The translations under genes and the position numbers were made by a program. From positions 70,820,718 to 70,884,717 of the forward strand of contig NC_088099.1 in the NCBI RefSeq assembly GCF_036370855.1: a stretch of 64,000 nucleotides of DNA, read 5' to 3'. The stretch is from Dromaius novaehollandiae. Its lineage: Eukaryota > Chordata > Aves > Casuariiformes > Dromaiidae. Below the pieces are notes generated by a model. That model did no database searches, had not been told where the DNA came from, and saw only the letters and a list, made by a program, of their open reading frames with translations. This document shows, piece after piece, positions 37,861 to 50,010 of this stretch (the first letter of the stretch is position 1; each line of letters starts with the position of its first letter).

Positions 37861-40800
37861 GTGGGAACCAGGCAGTACTATTTGTTGTTTTTTTCCAGAT
37901 GTCTTATGATGCTTCTTAGCTGCAAGTCCAGCTGCCTTTTCATGTGTTGTAGTGAATCTCTAGCCTTCTCCTCCATGTTTCATTTTCATGAACTTTCAGA
38001 GCTAGCATCCCTTTTCTTCACCCTTGCTACCCTTACTTCTCCTTTTCTTTGCCAGGGGACCAAACCCCTCTCAGTTCTGTTTCACATTCCCAAGTCAGTC
38101 CAGTACTTTGACTTGTCCTTCTGTTTTGCCTCCATCGGCTACCATCCTCACCTGGCAATGCTTTTCATCTCCTCATATTCAGTATATTTCTGAAATCTTT
38201 GGCTGTATGCACACGATCTTTTATCCTGTCTTCCCTTTCATCCCTAAAGACACGCTAGCTCTAACATCATCAATTGAATTCTCAGTATTTATGAGCCAGC
38301 TCTTTGTATATCTTTCAGATACCCACACAAGGATAATGCAAGTTCCACTATTTCATTATCCTGTATCCTTATTCTACTACGCTTTAGGGATGACCATGCT
38401 GCTTTACTGCAGTCTCATTGCCAGGATCTATCCACCCCTGCCATGGAGTAGCAACCAGAAAAGCTGATTGCTTTTCTGACATCCAGTCTCTATTTATTGT
38501 CTATTTATTGAACTACTTCAGAATGCTGAGTCGAACCCAGATTATCTGCTGTTCTCAGAAATGATATAATCATTGTCCTGTAAGTTATTTGTGCCTTGTA
38601 ACTTCATTATGTCTCTTGGTAAAGCTATTCCATGTTGTGTAAGCTACTGTAATTTTAACTGAGGCAGGGACAAGAACTGAAATTACCTCCTCCCTTGAAG
38701 TGCCCTGACCACTTATATATGCATAGTCATTGTATGGTCCAGCTGGTATTAACTATGGAGAATCTTTACTATTCTGAAAAGCAGGTGACTTGGCAAGTTA
38801 AATACTAGTCTTCTACTTCAGTTGTTCCTCTGTTGGTGCCTCCACAAGAATTTTTGTTTAGTACATATATGACTAAACTATCTTTTATTTTGTTCTGTCT
38901 GTAAAGAAATTTACAATGAAAGATCTCAGTACTATATCTAGAGCATATACATTTATAGCAACTGTGACTGCACTGTAGAAATACAGATTTTCATTAATCT
39001 GAGCAATGATGCAGTCCTAAATATTTCAGTTAACAACATGTGAATGTGTTTTATGAAAACAGGAAAGAACAGTTTCAGCAAGAGGCTATAAGTCTGAAAG
39101 GTGGGAGAGTGGTCTCTAAACCAGAAGGAGAAAGGCCTCCTGGATACTCTGAGCACGGTTTCAGAATATGAGCTGTGTGTGAAGGAAGTCCATCCACCTT
39201 TTTCTCTGTGTTTTGTGAAAATTTTTACATGTTTGGAACATATCTGGTAAATCAGATCTCACAAATGTTAAACATCTCTTTCGTGTGGATTTTAGATGTT
39301 AATTGTGAGTCTGCCAAGGTAGTGGTACTTGGATTTGAATAGAGTTCTTAGGGATTTTATCATCAGGAACTTGGGCATTTATGGGCAAGATGTTATCTAG
39401 CCTGCGGTTTTGAGAATGCCATAGTACCTAAATGTTGGGTGGGTATACAGATAGCTTGGACCTGTATCCATGGGTCAGCTGATTCATTGATTAACTACAG
39501 TTTCTATGTATGTGGGGTTAACCTCTGTTCTAACATTCTGATACTGTTGAACTTTGGAATTTATAATTAAAAAATCCTCTCTGGTTAGTAAATGTCTCTC
39601 AGTAGAAGTACTTTCTGACTGTAACTAGCTCCCCTCTTACTCATATCTTGGACACATGAACTTAGATTGAGTGTTTTTAGTCATTTATTACAAGGCAGGT
39701 TTTCCATCATTGTAACTGTTCAGAACCCCTTCCAATTTTCCAAAATCATTTGAAACTGTAGACACCAGAATCAATGACTGTCTTAAAAATAACTAAAGTT
39801 AGTTGCTTTCCATGTGTCTGGGACTTACAGGTTGGTCTTCTGCCACTTTGCCATTCTGCATTTGGCAAAATACTTGCTCCTCTCTCTCATTCTTTCTTTT
39901 ATAGAATGGGGACTGTGACTTTGTGTAAAGTAATGAAAAACATTGTGTAAGATTGAGCTTATTATTTACTATTGCACTATTTTTGTCATTTGCAGATATT
40001 ATTTTGCTTTTTTTGTTCTTTAGTAGTGCACAGCAGGACAAACCTCTAGCCCCCTCCCCCACCCCCCTTTCGTTTTTGTACAAAGGGATAGAGCATACAT
40101 AGCTGAAGCTCTCAGCATAGTTATTTCAGAATCAGTTGAGGAACTGCTGCTCTTTGCCAGTCATACAACTCCTTTCTTCCCTTCTCTGACATCTTCTGCT
40201 CTTTGCTGTCAAAAGTCCCCCAAAATACTATAGTTTAATGGTTGTTAATAGGTTGCTAGATGCAAAGACTTGTGGAGGGTGCAGAACTGTCAATTGTGGC
40301 TGAAGGAGATAGTAATAGCAGTGCAAGAATAAAATGGAGAATCTATTCATTAGAACCAGGTGAACAGCACTTCTGTGGACCTGAAGATGTTAATGAATGT
40401 AAGATAAAGTTGCCAAACAAATTTGACCAGAAAAAACTTGGATTTAGAAAGAAAGGCAGGTTGTAGTTTACTTTTTTGGTAGCTTCTAGTAGGTGCTCAC
40501 CAAAGATATATGTAGGCCAAGTTCATTTTTCTCTCTAATGGAGGTGTGAGGCTGTGAAGCTGTTTCATGAAAATAGTGCTAGCTATTATGGAGAACTGGA
40601 ACACTAGAAGAAACTCTCACAAGAGCCAGCTGCAACCTGTGCTTGAGTACAGTTTACACGGTGCTAAGCAGAGTCTGAAGGAAGCAAACTTCGTCACATT
40701 CCTTGACTCTGGCCCAAACAGTAAAATGTGCAAAGAATGCTCCCTTACCAGAAGGATGGAGTACCTGGGAGCCTCATTAAAACTCAAAATGAGTAAAAAC

Positions 40801-40989
40801 ATAAAAGAAGGAATAAACAGTGGTTCACTTTAACTGCAGGAACCAGGGAAAAAAAGGAGGAGAAAAAAAAAGGAAAACAGTAAAAATAAAGAGTTTTGAC
40901 TCTATTAGAATTTTTTAATGCTTTTTGATTAAATATGTCTAGAATAATTCTTATGCTATATGGCAAAGAAAGCTTAGATTCAAATCAAA
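37861..40989. other. Gene-free stretch, C+T-rich to 38,470
   Basis: The C+T bias of 37,861-38,470 explains two overlapping stop-poor frames (37,831-38,193 and 38,024-38,467), which are rich in Phe, Leu, Ser and Pro and in different phases. The frames at 40,260-40,466 and 40,567-40,833 are lysine-rich and lie just before the LINE relic. They could be its 5' extension but show no motif. Confidence 0.4.
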
Positions 40990-43010
40990 TTGACCAGCTA
41001 AATGTGGCAAGAATTAGGATAAAATCTATATAGATTGAAATTTTAGGTCCAATAGGACAAGTATAGTATTAGCTATATTATGAAATATGTAATCATTATA
41101 ACGGAAATCAGAAATCCTGTGATGATAGGAAATATAACGATAATGGATGACTTCAATTAGCTCCACATTGACTGAGTGAATGTCAGACTTGATTGTGAAG
41201 ATACCATAGGTGACTGCTTGTTAGGAAATTTATGGGAGGAAAAGCAACTTGTGACTTGTCCTGAATTGTGCGTAGAACATGTTCATAATAATACTGATGA
41301 GGAGCCAGTCTATGAGGATGACCACAATGTGCTTATGTTCAAAATGGGTATGGGGAAAATTCTGTATCCTTGCACTTAATTAAAAGGTAAAATAACAAAC
41401 TATGTGAATGTGAGGAGATTAATTATTATTAAAAAGATACTAAAGGTGTAGCTAAAAGAGTAAGACTTTTCCAGGTGGAATAGTTATTAAAAAAAAAAGC
41501 ATACTAGCAACTTAGAGCAAATGCATGCTGTCTCTGGAAAAAAGGTCTTGGAAGAACAAAGGAAAGCTGCCATGGGTAAAAAACAGAGTAAGAAAGGATT
41601 CTTAAAATATAAAGAGTTCCTTAAAGCTAAAACTGTATTAAATGAGGATAGAAAGGATCATCACCTCTGGCAGTTAAAGTGCAAAAAACATGATAAGGGC
41701 GGTCAAAAAAGATTGAAGAGGCATAAAAATGAATAATAAATCACTTTTTGAACACATCAGGAAAGGTAAGGTTGCTGAAGATCTGTAAGCCCAAGACGTG
41801 GTCAACATAGAGAGGAGAGAATATAGCTGAAAACTAATTGTTTTCTTGTATCTAGGTTCACTCTGGAAGAATTTAGTCAGTTTTCCAATTGATAATCCTT
41901 TCCAATGGAGGTAACACTGGAGGAGATTTTTAAATAAAGTTATTGACGAATGAAGTTTTTGAGCAAATGGTCAAAAAGGACAAGAATAAATCTCTGGATA
42001 CAGATGATTTTCACTTGAGAGCACTAAAGAAACTCAGAGATGAAAGAGCTGAATTACTGAGGTATATAACTAGTCCTTTAAATCTGTCTTGGTACGAAAG
42101 GACTGGTAGGTTGCTAATGTGATGGCAATTCTTAAAACAGACCCTCCAGGGAATATCCAAGGAACTACATGTCAGTAAATCTGGTATCAGATAAGCTGAT
42201 ACAAACTATTCTGAAGACTATCAGTATTAGATGGGCATATGGAAAATACATACTAGGATGAGCCATCATGTTTTACAAAACAATATCAAGTCTGTCAGTG
42301 TTCTCTGAATTCAATAAACACATGGATGACCAGATTTCTCACCAAAATCTTCTAAGAAACTAAGCCTGTTGTAGAACAACAGGGAAAGTTGTCATATGGA
42401 ACTGTGGAAAATGAGAGCTTGGATAAAAGGTTGTTTGTCATTGTAGAAGGAATTCACCAATGGAGGCTACCAGTTTAGGCTGGAATGTGCCTTTATAGCA
42501 TATTCATAAATGACCTGAAAGAGTGAATAGTGAAGCAACAAAGTTTGCTGAAAATACTATCTACAGATGGTGAAGAGCTACAAAGCAATCTCAGAATGCT
42601 ATGATAAAATAGTGGATGAATTCAGTGTCAATTAATAGATAATGATGCCCTTAAGGAAAAAAGAACAGTCCCAATTTTGTATGTGCTAGGGTGGGTTGTG
42701 TGTTGACTATTACCACTCATAATGAGATTTAGGATTATAATAGATAGCTTTATGGAACCACGAGAACAGTGCTCAGCGGCAGCAAAAATCAAATGGAATA
42801 TTATGAGTTATTGTGAAAGCAGCAGTGAACAAAACGGAGAACCTCATTATGCAACTTTGCAAATCCATCATGTACCTTCATTGTGAATATAGTGTGGCAT
42901 GCTAGTTTCTCAAATTAAAAAGAGTATTATTAAATGAGAAGAGGCTTGAAAAATGGAGAGGGGGATAATGTAAGAGTGAAGAATCTGACTTCTGTTTTTT
43001 TTTAACAGAA
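40990..43010 (+). mobile_element. Ancient near-2-kb CR1/L3-like LINE relic
   Basis: This long decayed plus-strand LINE spans endonuclease to RT C-terminus. Landmarks in order: 'gataatggatgacttcaatta' at about 41,140 (endonuclease 'DDFN' block); lysine-rich linker 41,430-41,740 ('aaaaagcatactagcaactta', 'gattgaagaggcataaaa'); 'tctctggatacagatgattttcac' near 41,991 (the 'SPGPDGIHP' motif); 'gaaagagctgaattactgag' and 'aggttgctaatgtgatggcaattcttaaaa' around 42,045-42,140 ('WKxAxVxPIFKK' block); 'tgtcagtaaatctg' at about 42,170 ('YRPVSLTS'); 'catattcataaatgacctgaa' near 42,500 ('NIFINDL'); 'aaagtttgctgaaaatact' near 42,540 (FADDT box, altered); then 'gaggcttgaaaaatggagag' near 42,943. Only short frames survive (for example 41,176-41,379 and 41,521-41,736). 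It is an extinct copy with no coding capacity. Ends are approximate. Confidence 0.75.
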
Positions 43011-46000
43011 AGTACAAGAAAATAAAAGATGTAATTATTTGCATGTGTGATGTGGCTGAAAAGCTATCCTCTTATTTGTATGTGGCTACAGCCTTGCTAA
43101 GTGATCCGCTTATGGGTGATATGTGAAACAAAGCATCAAGAAAGAGGCTGCTGTGTATCCCAGAACTAACTCTTGACAAAATTGAATTTTTTTCTGTCAA
43201 AGAAGCAAGTTCAGACATATGCATGTGGCGTGCAGATACTGTCCTTCAACCCTGGAGACATGATGGACTACCCAAAATATTACAAGAATGCAAGAAAAAT
43301 ACAGAACTGAAATCCAGGGTCCATCCAAAAATGAAAAAGACATGTGGAGATGATCATGCGGCACCTCCAGAAACCAAAAAAAGCAGTTTGGGAAGAGACA
43401 ATAATTGTAGCGGAACTGCATCACTTTGCAAGAGTTCACAAGACCTCGAAGTATATCCAAGTATGGACTAAGAGGATGGCAACACTGCTGCTAGATTAGA
43501 ATAATTCTTGATAAAGGCAATGTATAACATTACAGTACCAATCTGAAGTCACATGGGCTATTTATTAATTTTAAGTTGGGCACTGGCACATAAGTCAATG
43601 TGATGCCAGGGACAAGCATTAAAATAGAAGACATGGGTGACCAGAAGAAGGTGGGTAAAATTCTGAGTGAAGACTTCTGAACATGATATCACTGAGGGAA
43701 TGTGGTAAATAAAAGTATAGGTAAACAAATGATGCAAACATATATAAAAGGATCAGAATGAAAAGAAAATAGTGGCAAACCCTTTTTAGAAGGAGAGGGC
43801 ACTCATAGGAGGAGTGAAGAAGCTTGAATATTTAAGAGCATCATTCTGGAAACAAGGAAGCTTTTAGCAAGCACAGGCAGAGCTGAATGCATTCAGTTCT
43901 TTCATGTCTTATGTCCCGCAGCAGAGCTTGATACGTGTGTTTCTCTGGAGAGCTTAGAGCAAGTGACTGTACCCACAGAGCGGGTACAGTTGCTGTTCTT
44001 TGTAGGGGAAAAAAACCCCAAACCCCAAACCAGTAAAGCTCTTTCCAAATTCATACATCTTTATGTGTATGTAAAAAAGGGAATGTTTTCAATACTTCAG
44101 GTGGAAATATCCAATAAGAGATGGTTGATGCCCAATTTTTTTTCATTCTTGATGCAGTGACAGAAGTCTGGCAAGTGTCCTGAGAGAAGCAGGAGGTGTG
44201 TAAACATATCTGTACATATATTGCAGAGAGAAGCAGGAGGTGTGTAAACATATCTGTACATATATTGCAATCCTTTTGGGAAATATCATTGTCTCAGATT
44301 GCTCTATTCATTATGACTGGCACCGAATTCATTTCACAACCAAAAGTGATAGAAAGTTAGTCCTGCAGTGAGCACTAAGATCCATATACATAACCTTTTG
44401 ATTTAGGGAAAAACTCTAGGAAAGTATGACCACAAGATACAAAGGAGACTTCGAAAAGAGCCTAAGCTATGAGCTGAAGTGAAACAAGGAAAAATGTAAA
44501 CTGTCTCATATTAACAGCATTCCTTGGAAGAGCCAAATATGTTTTAAATTGACTTCAGATAAACCCTGATATTGAAGATGCTATTGCAGCTTGTACCATA
44601 GGAAGATGTATAAGAATAATGCTTCAGAAATGTGCCAAAATACAGGCAAGCAAATTACAAAAAAGCCTATTTGGGGAGCACAGGGAAAAAAAGATCGTTG
44701 CCCATCTGTTCTTCCACTCTGAGAAAGCCATCTCCAGATATGCTGTCACTGAAACAGTCACCATGAAATCAAATCTGTTTTGGCTAGACATTGTCTACTT
44801 TAATAATATCTATCTGTGAAACAAAGTTGAACAGTCAGGAGATTAGACTGCAATGAAGTATGGGTACAGATATGTGACCACAGGGTTGTGAAGATCGTAA
44901 AGTCCTTCCTGAAGAAGAATGTGCACTCTGATCATGAGTTAGTATACCTAAGCTATAGAGGGGCAAAGTGAAGCTTGGTTTGCTGCCTGCTACCATTTTC
45001 TTTTAACAGAGGGCTGAAAATATGTGTGTTTGCACAATTAGAAAGTTATGCTACAACTGCTAGATGCTTGCAGGTGTGTACAAACAGAGCAAAGCAAAAA
45101 CCCCAGGGTTATGGCATCCAGGAGAGACCCATAGTTCCTAAAAGTAATGCTATGCTATGATGTTATGGTGCTGAATGATTCTGTAATGGGAAAAATAGTT
45201 GGAAACAAAGTTGCGTTGAAAAAGATAGCCGTCTTGTTATACCAACATGTACTACAGAGAAGTAGGCATCTTCTTCCCTTTGTTCAAGCGGTGGTTACTC
45301 AGCCAGCTATTTTGCTCAGGAAACTGTTAGTCACTGAGCAGCTACAGTGGGTGGACTATTGGCATAGGAAGGTACCTGCTGGTTAGAGCTGAGTCCCATG
45401 GACTCTACAGCCATTTTGTAGTGTCCTTTTCTTGACCTGATACATAATGCTGACTTTACCACTGTTTGATAATATCACAGGACACCTCAGAGCATGAGGT
45501 GGGAGGTTATTTAATTGTTTCCTAGGCAAGGAAGATATAAGGAGCCTTGTATCTTCCTTATGCCTTGTATCCACCTTATGCTGCCCTTGCAAGAGATATT
45601 TGGAAATGGCTGTTGGGTGGTGTAGAAGCTCATAGAAAGCCAATACAGCCAATCAGTTAGACATTAAACGAAACATGCTTTTGCCAGGCTCCTTGGCTCT
45701 GAACATTATAGAGCTCAAGACACAGAATACTTTGTTGTATTTGTCTCAGTGAATATTTCAGATTGGAATTGCTAAAACGGGAAAAGTTGCAGCGAAACCC
45801 AGTAGAAGTGCCAAGAACTTAGTGTTACAGGCATTCTGTGAGGAGCAGTTAGTCAGTTCAGATCTCCACAGGTTGAAGGTGGTTTGGTAGAGATAATCAG
45901 GTGTCTGTTGTAAACTTGGAGCTCTTTGGAGAGAAAGGTGACACCTCCTTGGTTTTGTGGCTAACTCTAGCTCTCCATTCCATTGTTTTTCTCCTTTTTG

Positions 46001-46879
46001 CAGAACCCATGGTAGAAAGAAAGTGTTTCATGTCAGAGAAAATGAAATATTTTATTTTGACCTAAAATGAAAATAGTTTTGTTTTTTTTCATTTTGGTGA
46101 GGAGAAAACAAATGTTTTCCTATGGACTAGTATCAAATTGACTTTCTAATTTTGCTTTTTCAGGGTTTTCTGTTTGTTCTCTAACCAGAACCCAACTGTT
46201 CACTCATAAAGCCCTGCTTTGTCTGTTAGTGATCAGCTGCTCCCCGACTTGTTTTCAGGATGAAGGGTTGAGCCCTTAAGATGTGCACTGAGCCCTTGCG
46301 TGCCAGAGGGGAAGGGATTTGGGCCATTTGCATGATGCTGACCCCGGTGCAGTTTAAAGCAGTGTCCACCTCTGTGTAGACACTTGCTTGTAGGGAGACA
46401 GGGTAGAGGGTGAAAGGAATAACCCAGTGCTTTAAGTGTAACTGAAATGTTATTTTATCAGCTAAAATGAAATAAGCCACATATAGGCTGAAATAAGTGC
46501 ATTCATGAAGCCTTCAGTACTGGTTAATAGAAGTCATGTCATATCTTTGGTAAAAATGACACAGTTCTGACTGGAATTAAGTCATGAATCTTACAGTAAA
46601 ACTGCAAAACTTTTTGCACACTTAGAATGTGCTACCAGGAAGGGTAGGTTAAATGTGGAGAATGCTGTATCTTACAGTAGATGGTTAATCAGTATTCAGC
46701 TTCTGTCAGAGGATGTGCCTTAGAATGTTACTGTTGCAACATGGGGGTACTGGTTACCTTTTTTTTTCTATATTCAACCCATGTTATACAGGTGACTTTG
46801 GAATGTGTCTCATTTTGGGCAAGGATAAATTGCAGTTTGATTAAATAAGGCTGTTTTGGCACTTCCACAGAATAACTGA
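43011..46879. other. Gene-free stretch
   Basis: It contains the 44-bp tandem duplication at 44,182-44,269 and the repeated A/C tract at 44,009-44,030. The frame at 43,223-43,471 (82 codons, no Phe or Ile-rich bias, several Cys) has no recognisable family and no splice-site support. No RNA gene recognised. Confidence 0.45.
44182..44269. repeat. Perfect 44-bp tandem duplication
   Basis: Units 44,182-44,225 and 44,226-44,269 are identical over 44 bases, starting GAGAGAAGCAGGAGGTGTG and ending ACATATATTGCA. There are exactly two copies with no partial third. Absence of mismatches implies a recent duplication, or a repeat still active in slippage. Confidence 0.95.
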
Positions 46880-47970
46880 TTTTATGTTAGAAAGGACCAT
46901 TACATCATGTAGTTCAAGCTGCTAAGGTAACAATCTGTATAGATCACTACATGCATAGAGCTTAACAATTGATAACCTGTAATAATTTTTCAGAAAGGTG
47001 GGCAACCTAAATTTCAAGGCTGTAAGAGATGATTCATTTATTCTATCGCACTGTTAAAAACTTGTGACTTATTTCTACTTGAATTTGTGTAGTGTTTTCT
47101 GTGAGCTACTGGTTCTGCTTTTACTGTTCTCCACCAGATTAAAGAGCCTTTTAACACCTGGTGTTTTGTTCCAGGGAATATACTTGTTCACTATAATGCA
47201 ATCACTGCTTGATCTTCTTTTGATAAACTAAACAGATTGAACTTCTTAATTCACTTGCTGTAAGGCTTTTGCCTTGATCTTCACATCATTTTTGCATTTC
47301 CTCCTTGAACCTTTTTAGCTTCTCAGTATCCTTTTTTATTTTGCTGATGTTAGAACTGCAGCACCTGTACTGTAGTTCTCAATGACAGAATGAGGTGAAA
47401 TAATCCTAGTACTCTTACATACTGCTAGTCTATTTATATATGCAAGATCTACATTATCCGTTTGTGTGGCAGAGGCATGCCAAGAATTTGTGTTCAGTTG
47501 TTTGAAACTCCTAAACCATTTTCAGTTTAGCGATATGACTGGTATTCCTTTCTTCTATACCCATGACTGCATTTGGCTGTATTAAGGCACATGTTATAAG
47601 ATGGGGCTTAAACTTATTAGATCACTTGTCAGATCACTTTGCATAGCTGCCCTCTCCTCTTTACTACCTATTTTGCTAAATTTTGGCTAATCTACAAATT
47701 GCATAATGAATCTTAATTTCACATCACTTATGAAATACTGAAAAGCATCAGCCTGTGGAACATACAAAATCATTATCACTCGATGATCCTCAGTCACAAT
47801 TACCATTTAAGTTCCATCAGTTATCCATTTCTTTACTCATGTGATGTTTCTGAGTGACTGTGCAGCATGCTAGATTTTTTGCTGCTTTGGTAAAATTATT
47901 TTAGAGACTGCTTGTCTACTGTTGACATCTGTCTTGTGTGGTCACTTGAATGAAGTTTTAAACACCTTAA
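46880..47970 (-). mobile_element. Ancient CR1 LINE relic, 3' half, minus strand
   Basis: Read on the plus strand it follows the reverse complement of a turtle/archosaur-type CR1. Landmarks are the 3' tail 'gaaaggaccattacatcatgtag' (46,892), 'agattaaagagccttttaa' and 'taatgcaatcactgcttgatcttcttttgataaactaaacagattga' (47,137-47,240), 'gtaaggcttttgcc' (47,260), 'agatcactttgcatagctgccctctcctcttta' (47,631) and 'gcctgtggaac' (47,751). The frame is destroyed throughout. The right boundary is blurred and ends close to where the younger CR1 starts at 48,047, so the younger copy may have landed at the edge of, or inside, this older one. Confidence 0.75.
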
Positions 47971-48123
47971 ATCAAATGTTGCAGTTCCTACCTGTTATTT
48001 TTGAGATATTTATGATATATGAGTGGCAGGCCTCTTTGTTTGTAATTACAGAATCACAGAATCATTGAGATTGGAAAGGACCTCTGGAGATTGCCTCGTC
48101 CAAACTCTGTGCTCAAAGCAGGG

Positions 48124-48381
48124 TCAGCTAGAGCAGGTTTCTCCTGACCTAACGTAGTCCAGCCAGGTTTTGAATATCTCCAAGAAGAGAGACTCTACAG
48201 CCTCTCTAAGCAACCTGTTCCAGTGTTGGACTGTCCTCACAGTGAAAAACTGCATTCTTATGTTTAAATGGAATTTCTTGTGTTTCAGTTTCTGCTCATC
48301 GCCTCTTGTCCTATCATTGGATGCCACTGAGAAGAATCTCTCTCTGTCGTCTTTATTATCTCCTATCAGATATTTATACAC
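48124..48381 (-). pseudogene. CR1 ORF2 C-terminal remnant
   Basis: The 85-codon frame ends at the natural C-terminal region of CR1 ORF2. It shows the family pattern of a 'RTRGxxxKLxxxxFxLxIRxxFFTxRxVxHWNRLPxExVxxxSLExFKxxLD' tail, with the segments RTRGDEQKLKHKKFHLNIR and VQHWNRLLREAVESLFLEIF. The upstream RT portion is interrupted by stops and by the deletion near 49,088, so the protein cannot be made. The start shown is simply the first ATG in the fragment. Confidence 0.85.
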
Positions 48382-48390
48382 ATTGATAAG

Positions 48391-48407
48391 CCCCCCCCCA
48401 CCCCCCC
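48391..48407. repeat. C9-A-C7 tract inside CR1
   Basis: A run of nine C, one A and seven C interrupts the CR1 sequence just before 'gagccttttcttc', where CR1 consensus has a short C-run. It has probably expanded by slippage. The minus strand is G-rich. Confidence 0.9.
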
Positions 48408-50010
48408 GAGCCTTTTCTTCTTCAGGCTAAACAGTCCCAGCTCTCTCACTTCTCCTCATATGAGAGATGCTCCAGTCCCTTCATCATCTTTGTGGCCCTT
48501 TGCTGAACTCGCTGCAGTAACTCCATGTATTTCTTGTACTGAGGAGCCCAGAACTGGACACAGTACTCCAGATGTGGACTCTAGTGCAGGGGAAGGATCA
48601 CCTCCCTTGACCTACTGACAACTGGATTTCCATTGCAGCCCAGGCTGCTGTTGGCTTTCTTTACTGCAAGGGCACATTGCTGGCCTAAGTTCAACTTGTC
48701 CACCAAGACCCCCAGGTCCTTTCATACAAAGCTGCTTTCCAGCCAGTTGTCCCCCAGTGTGTGCTGGTGCAAGGGGTTATTCCTCCCTAGGGGCAGGACT
48801 TGGCATTTTCCTTTGAACTTCAGGAGATTTCTCTTGGCCCATTTCCACAACCTGTTAAGGCCCCTCTGAATGGCAGCACAACTATCAGCCACTCCTCACA
48901 ATTTTGTATTGTCTGTAAACGTGTTGATGGTGCACTCTGTCTCATCATCCAGATCGTTAATGAAGATGTTAAATAGTACTAGACCTAGTATCGACCCCTG
49001 GGGGACACCACTAGTGACTGGCCTCCGGCTGGACTTTGTGCCCTTGACCACAACCCTTTGAGCCTGGCAGTTCAGCTGATTTTCAGTCCAGCATCAACTG
49101 CTATCCCTTTGTCCCCCAAGCTAGTCATTTAGTTGTAGAAGGCTATTGGTTGGTCAGGCAGGATTTCCCCTTCATAAATCCATGCTGACTACTCCCAGTC
49201 ACGTCCCTGTCATTAATGTATTTGGAAATTGCTTCCAGGCAGATTTGCTCCATCACCTTCCCAGGGATAAAGGTGAGGCTGATTGGCCTGTAGTTTCCTG
49301 GATCCTCCTCCTCACTCTTCTTGAAGACAGCTGTGACATTTGATTTCTCCTAGTCCTCTGGAACCTTCCCTGAGTGCCATGACCTTCCCAAGATAACCAA
49401 GAGTGTCCTTACAAAGACATCAGCCAGCTCTCTCAGCACTCATGCATGCATCCAATCAGGTTCTATGGACTTGTGTATGTCCAATTTATTTAAATGTTCC
49501 CTAGCTTGATTCTCCTCTACTGGCAATAAGTCTTCCTTGCTCCAGACATGCTCATTGGACTTAGGGGCCTAGGATTCCTGAAGGCAAATCTTGCCAGTAA
49601 AGACTGAAGCTAAGAAGGCATTGAGTACCTCAGCCTTTTCCATTTCCTTTACCATTAAGTCCCCTGCCCCATTCAGCAGCAGTCCCATATTTTGTCAGTC
49701 TTCCTTTTGTGCTTATGTATCTGTAGAAGCTCTTCTTGTTGTCCTTCATGTCCCTCACAAGATTCAGCTCCAGATGGACTTTGGCTTTCCTAAATCCACC
49801 CCTGCATGCTCAGATAGTGTCTCTGTATTCCTTCTGGGTGACCTGACCTTGCTTCCATGTCCTATATGCTGCTGTTTTTTAGTTTGAGTTTGGTTGGGAG
49901 CTCTTTGTTCACCCATGCACTTCTCCTGCTGCCTTTTGCTTGACTTTCTGCATGTGAAAATGGACTATTCTTGACCTTAGAGGATGTGGTCCTTGAAAAT
50001 GAACCATTCT

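Larger units (their letters stand above)
48047..50010 (-). mobile_element. Avian CR1 LINE, 5'-truncated, minus strand
   Basis: This is the best preserved transposon in the window. The 3' end lies at left with two ATTCTGTG units (reverse complement, 48,047-48,063), then the typical 'gattggaaaggacctctggaga' tail. Consensus order continues through 'ctccaagaagagagactctacag', 'cccagaactggacacagtactccagatgtgg' (48,548), 'ccagatcgttaatgaagatgttaaatagta' (48,948), 'gacccctgggggacaccactagtgac' (48,992) to 'ttcacccatgcacttctcctg' (49,908) and stops near 50,010. The minus frame 48,381-48,124 keeps the ORF2 C-terminus (ASNDRTRGDEQKLKHKKF, then TVRTVQHWNRLLREAV). Other frames are broken. Compared with remembered CR1 sequence, a piece of roughly 100-150 bp is missing near 49,088. 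A length of about 1.96 kb against about 4.5 kb for full CR1 reflects 5' truncation, normal for the family. CR1 makes no clear target-site duplications, and none was seen. Confidence 0.92.

Noticed and set aside
38024..38467. 147-codon plus-strand frame
   Set aside because: It lies in C+T-rich DNA that suppresses stops, overlaps another frame in a different phase (37,831-38,193), is Phe/Leu/Ser/Pro biased and has no domain or splice support.
43223..43471. 82-codon frame with several Cys and Lys
   Set aside because: No recognisable family, an overlapping 87-codon frame on the other strand, and no convincing acceptor or donor.
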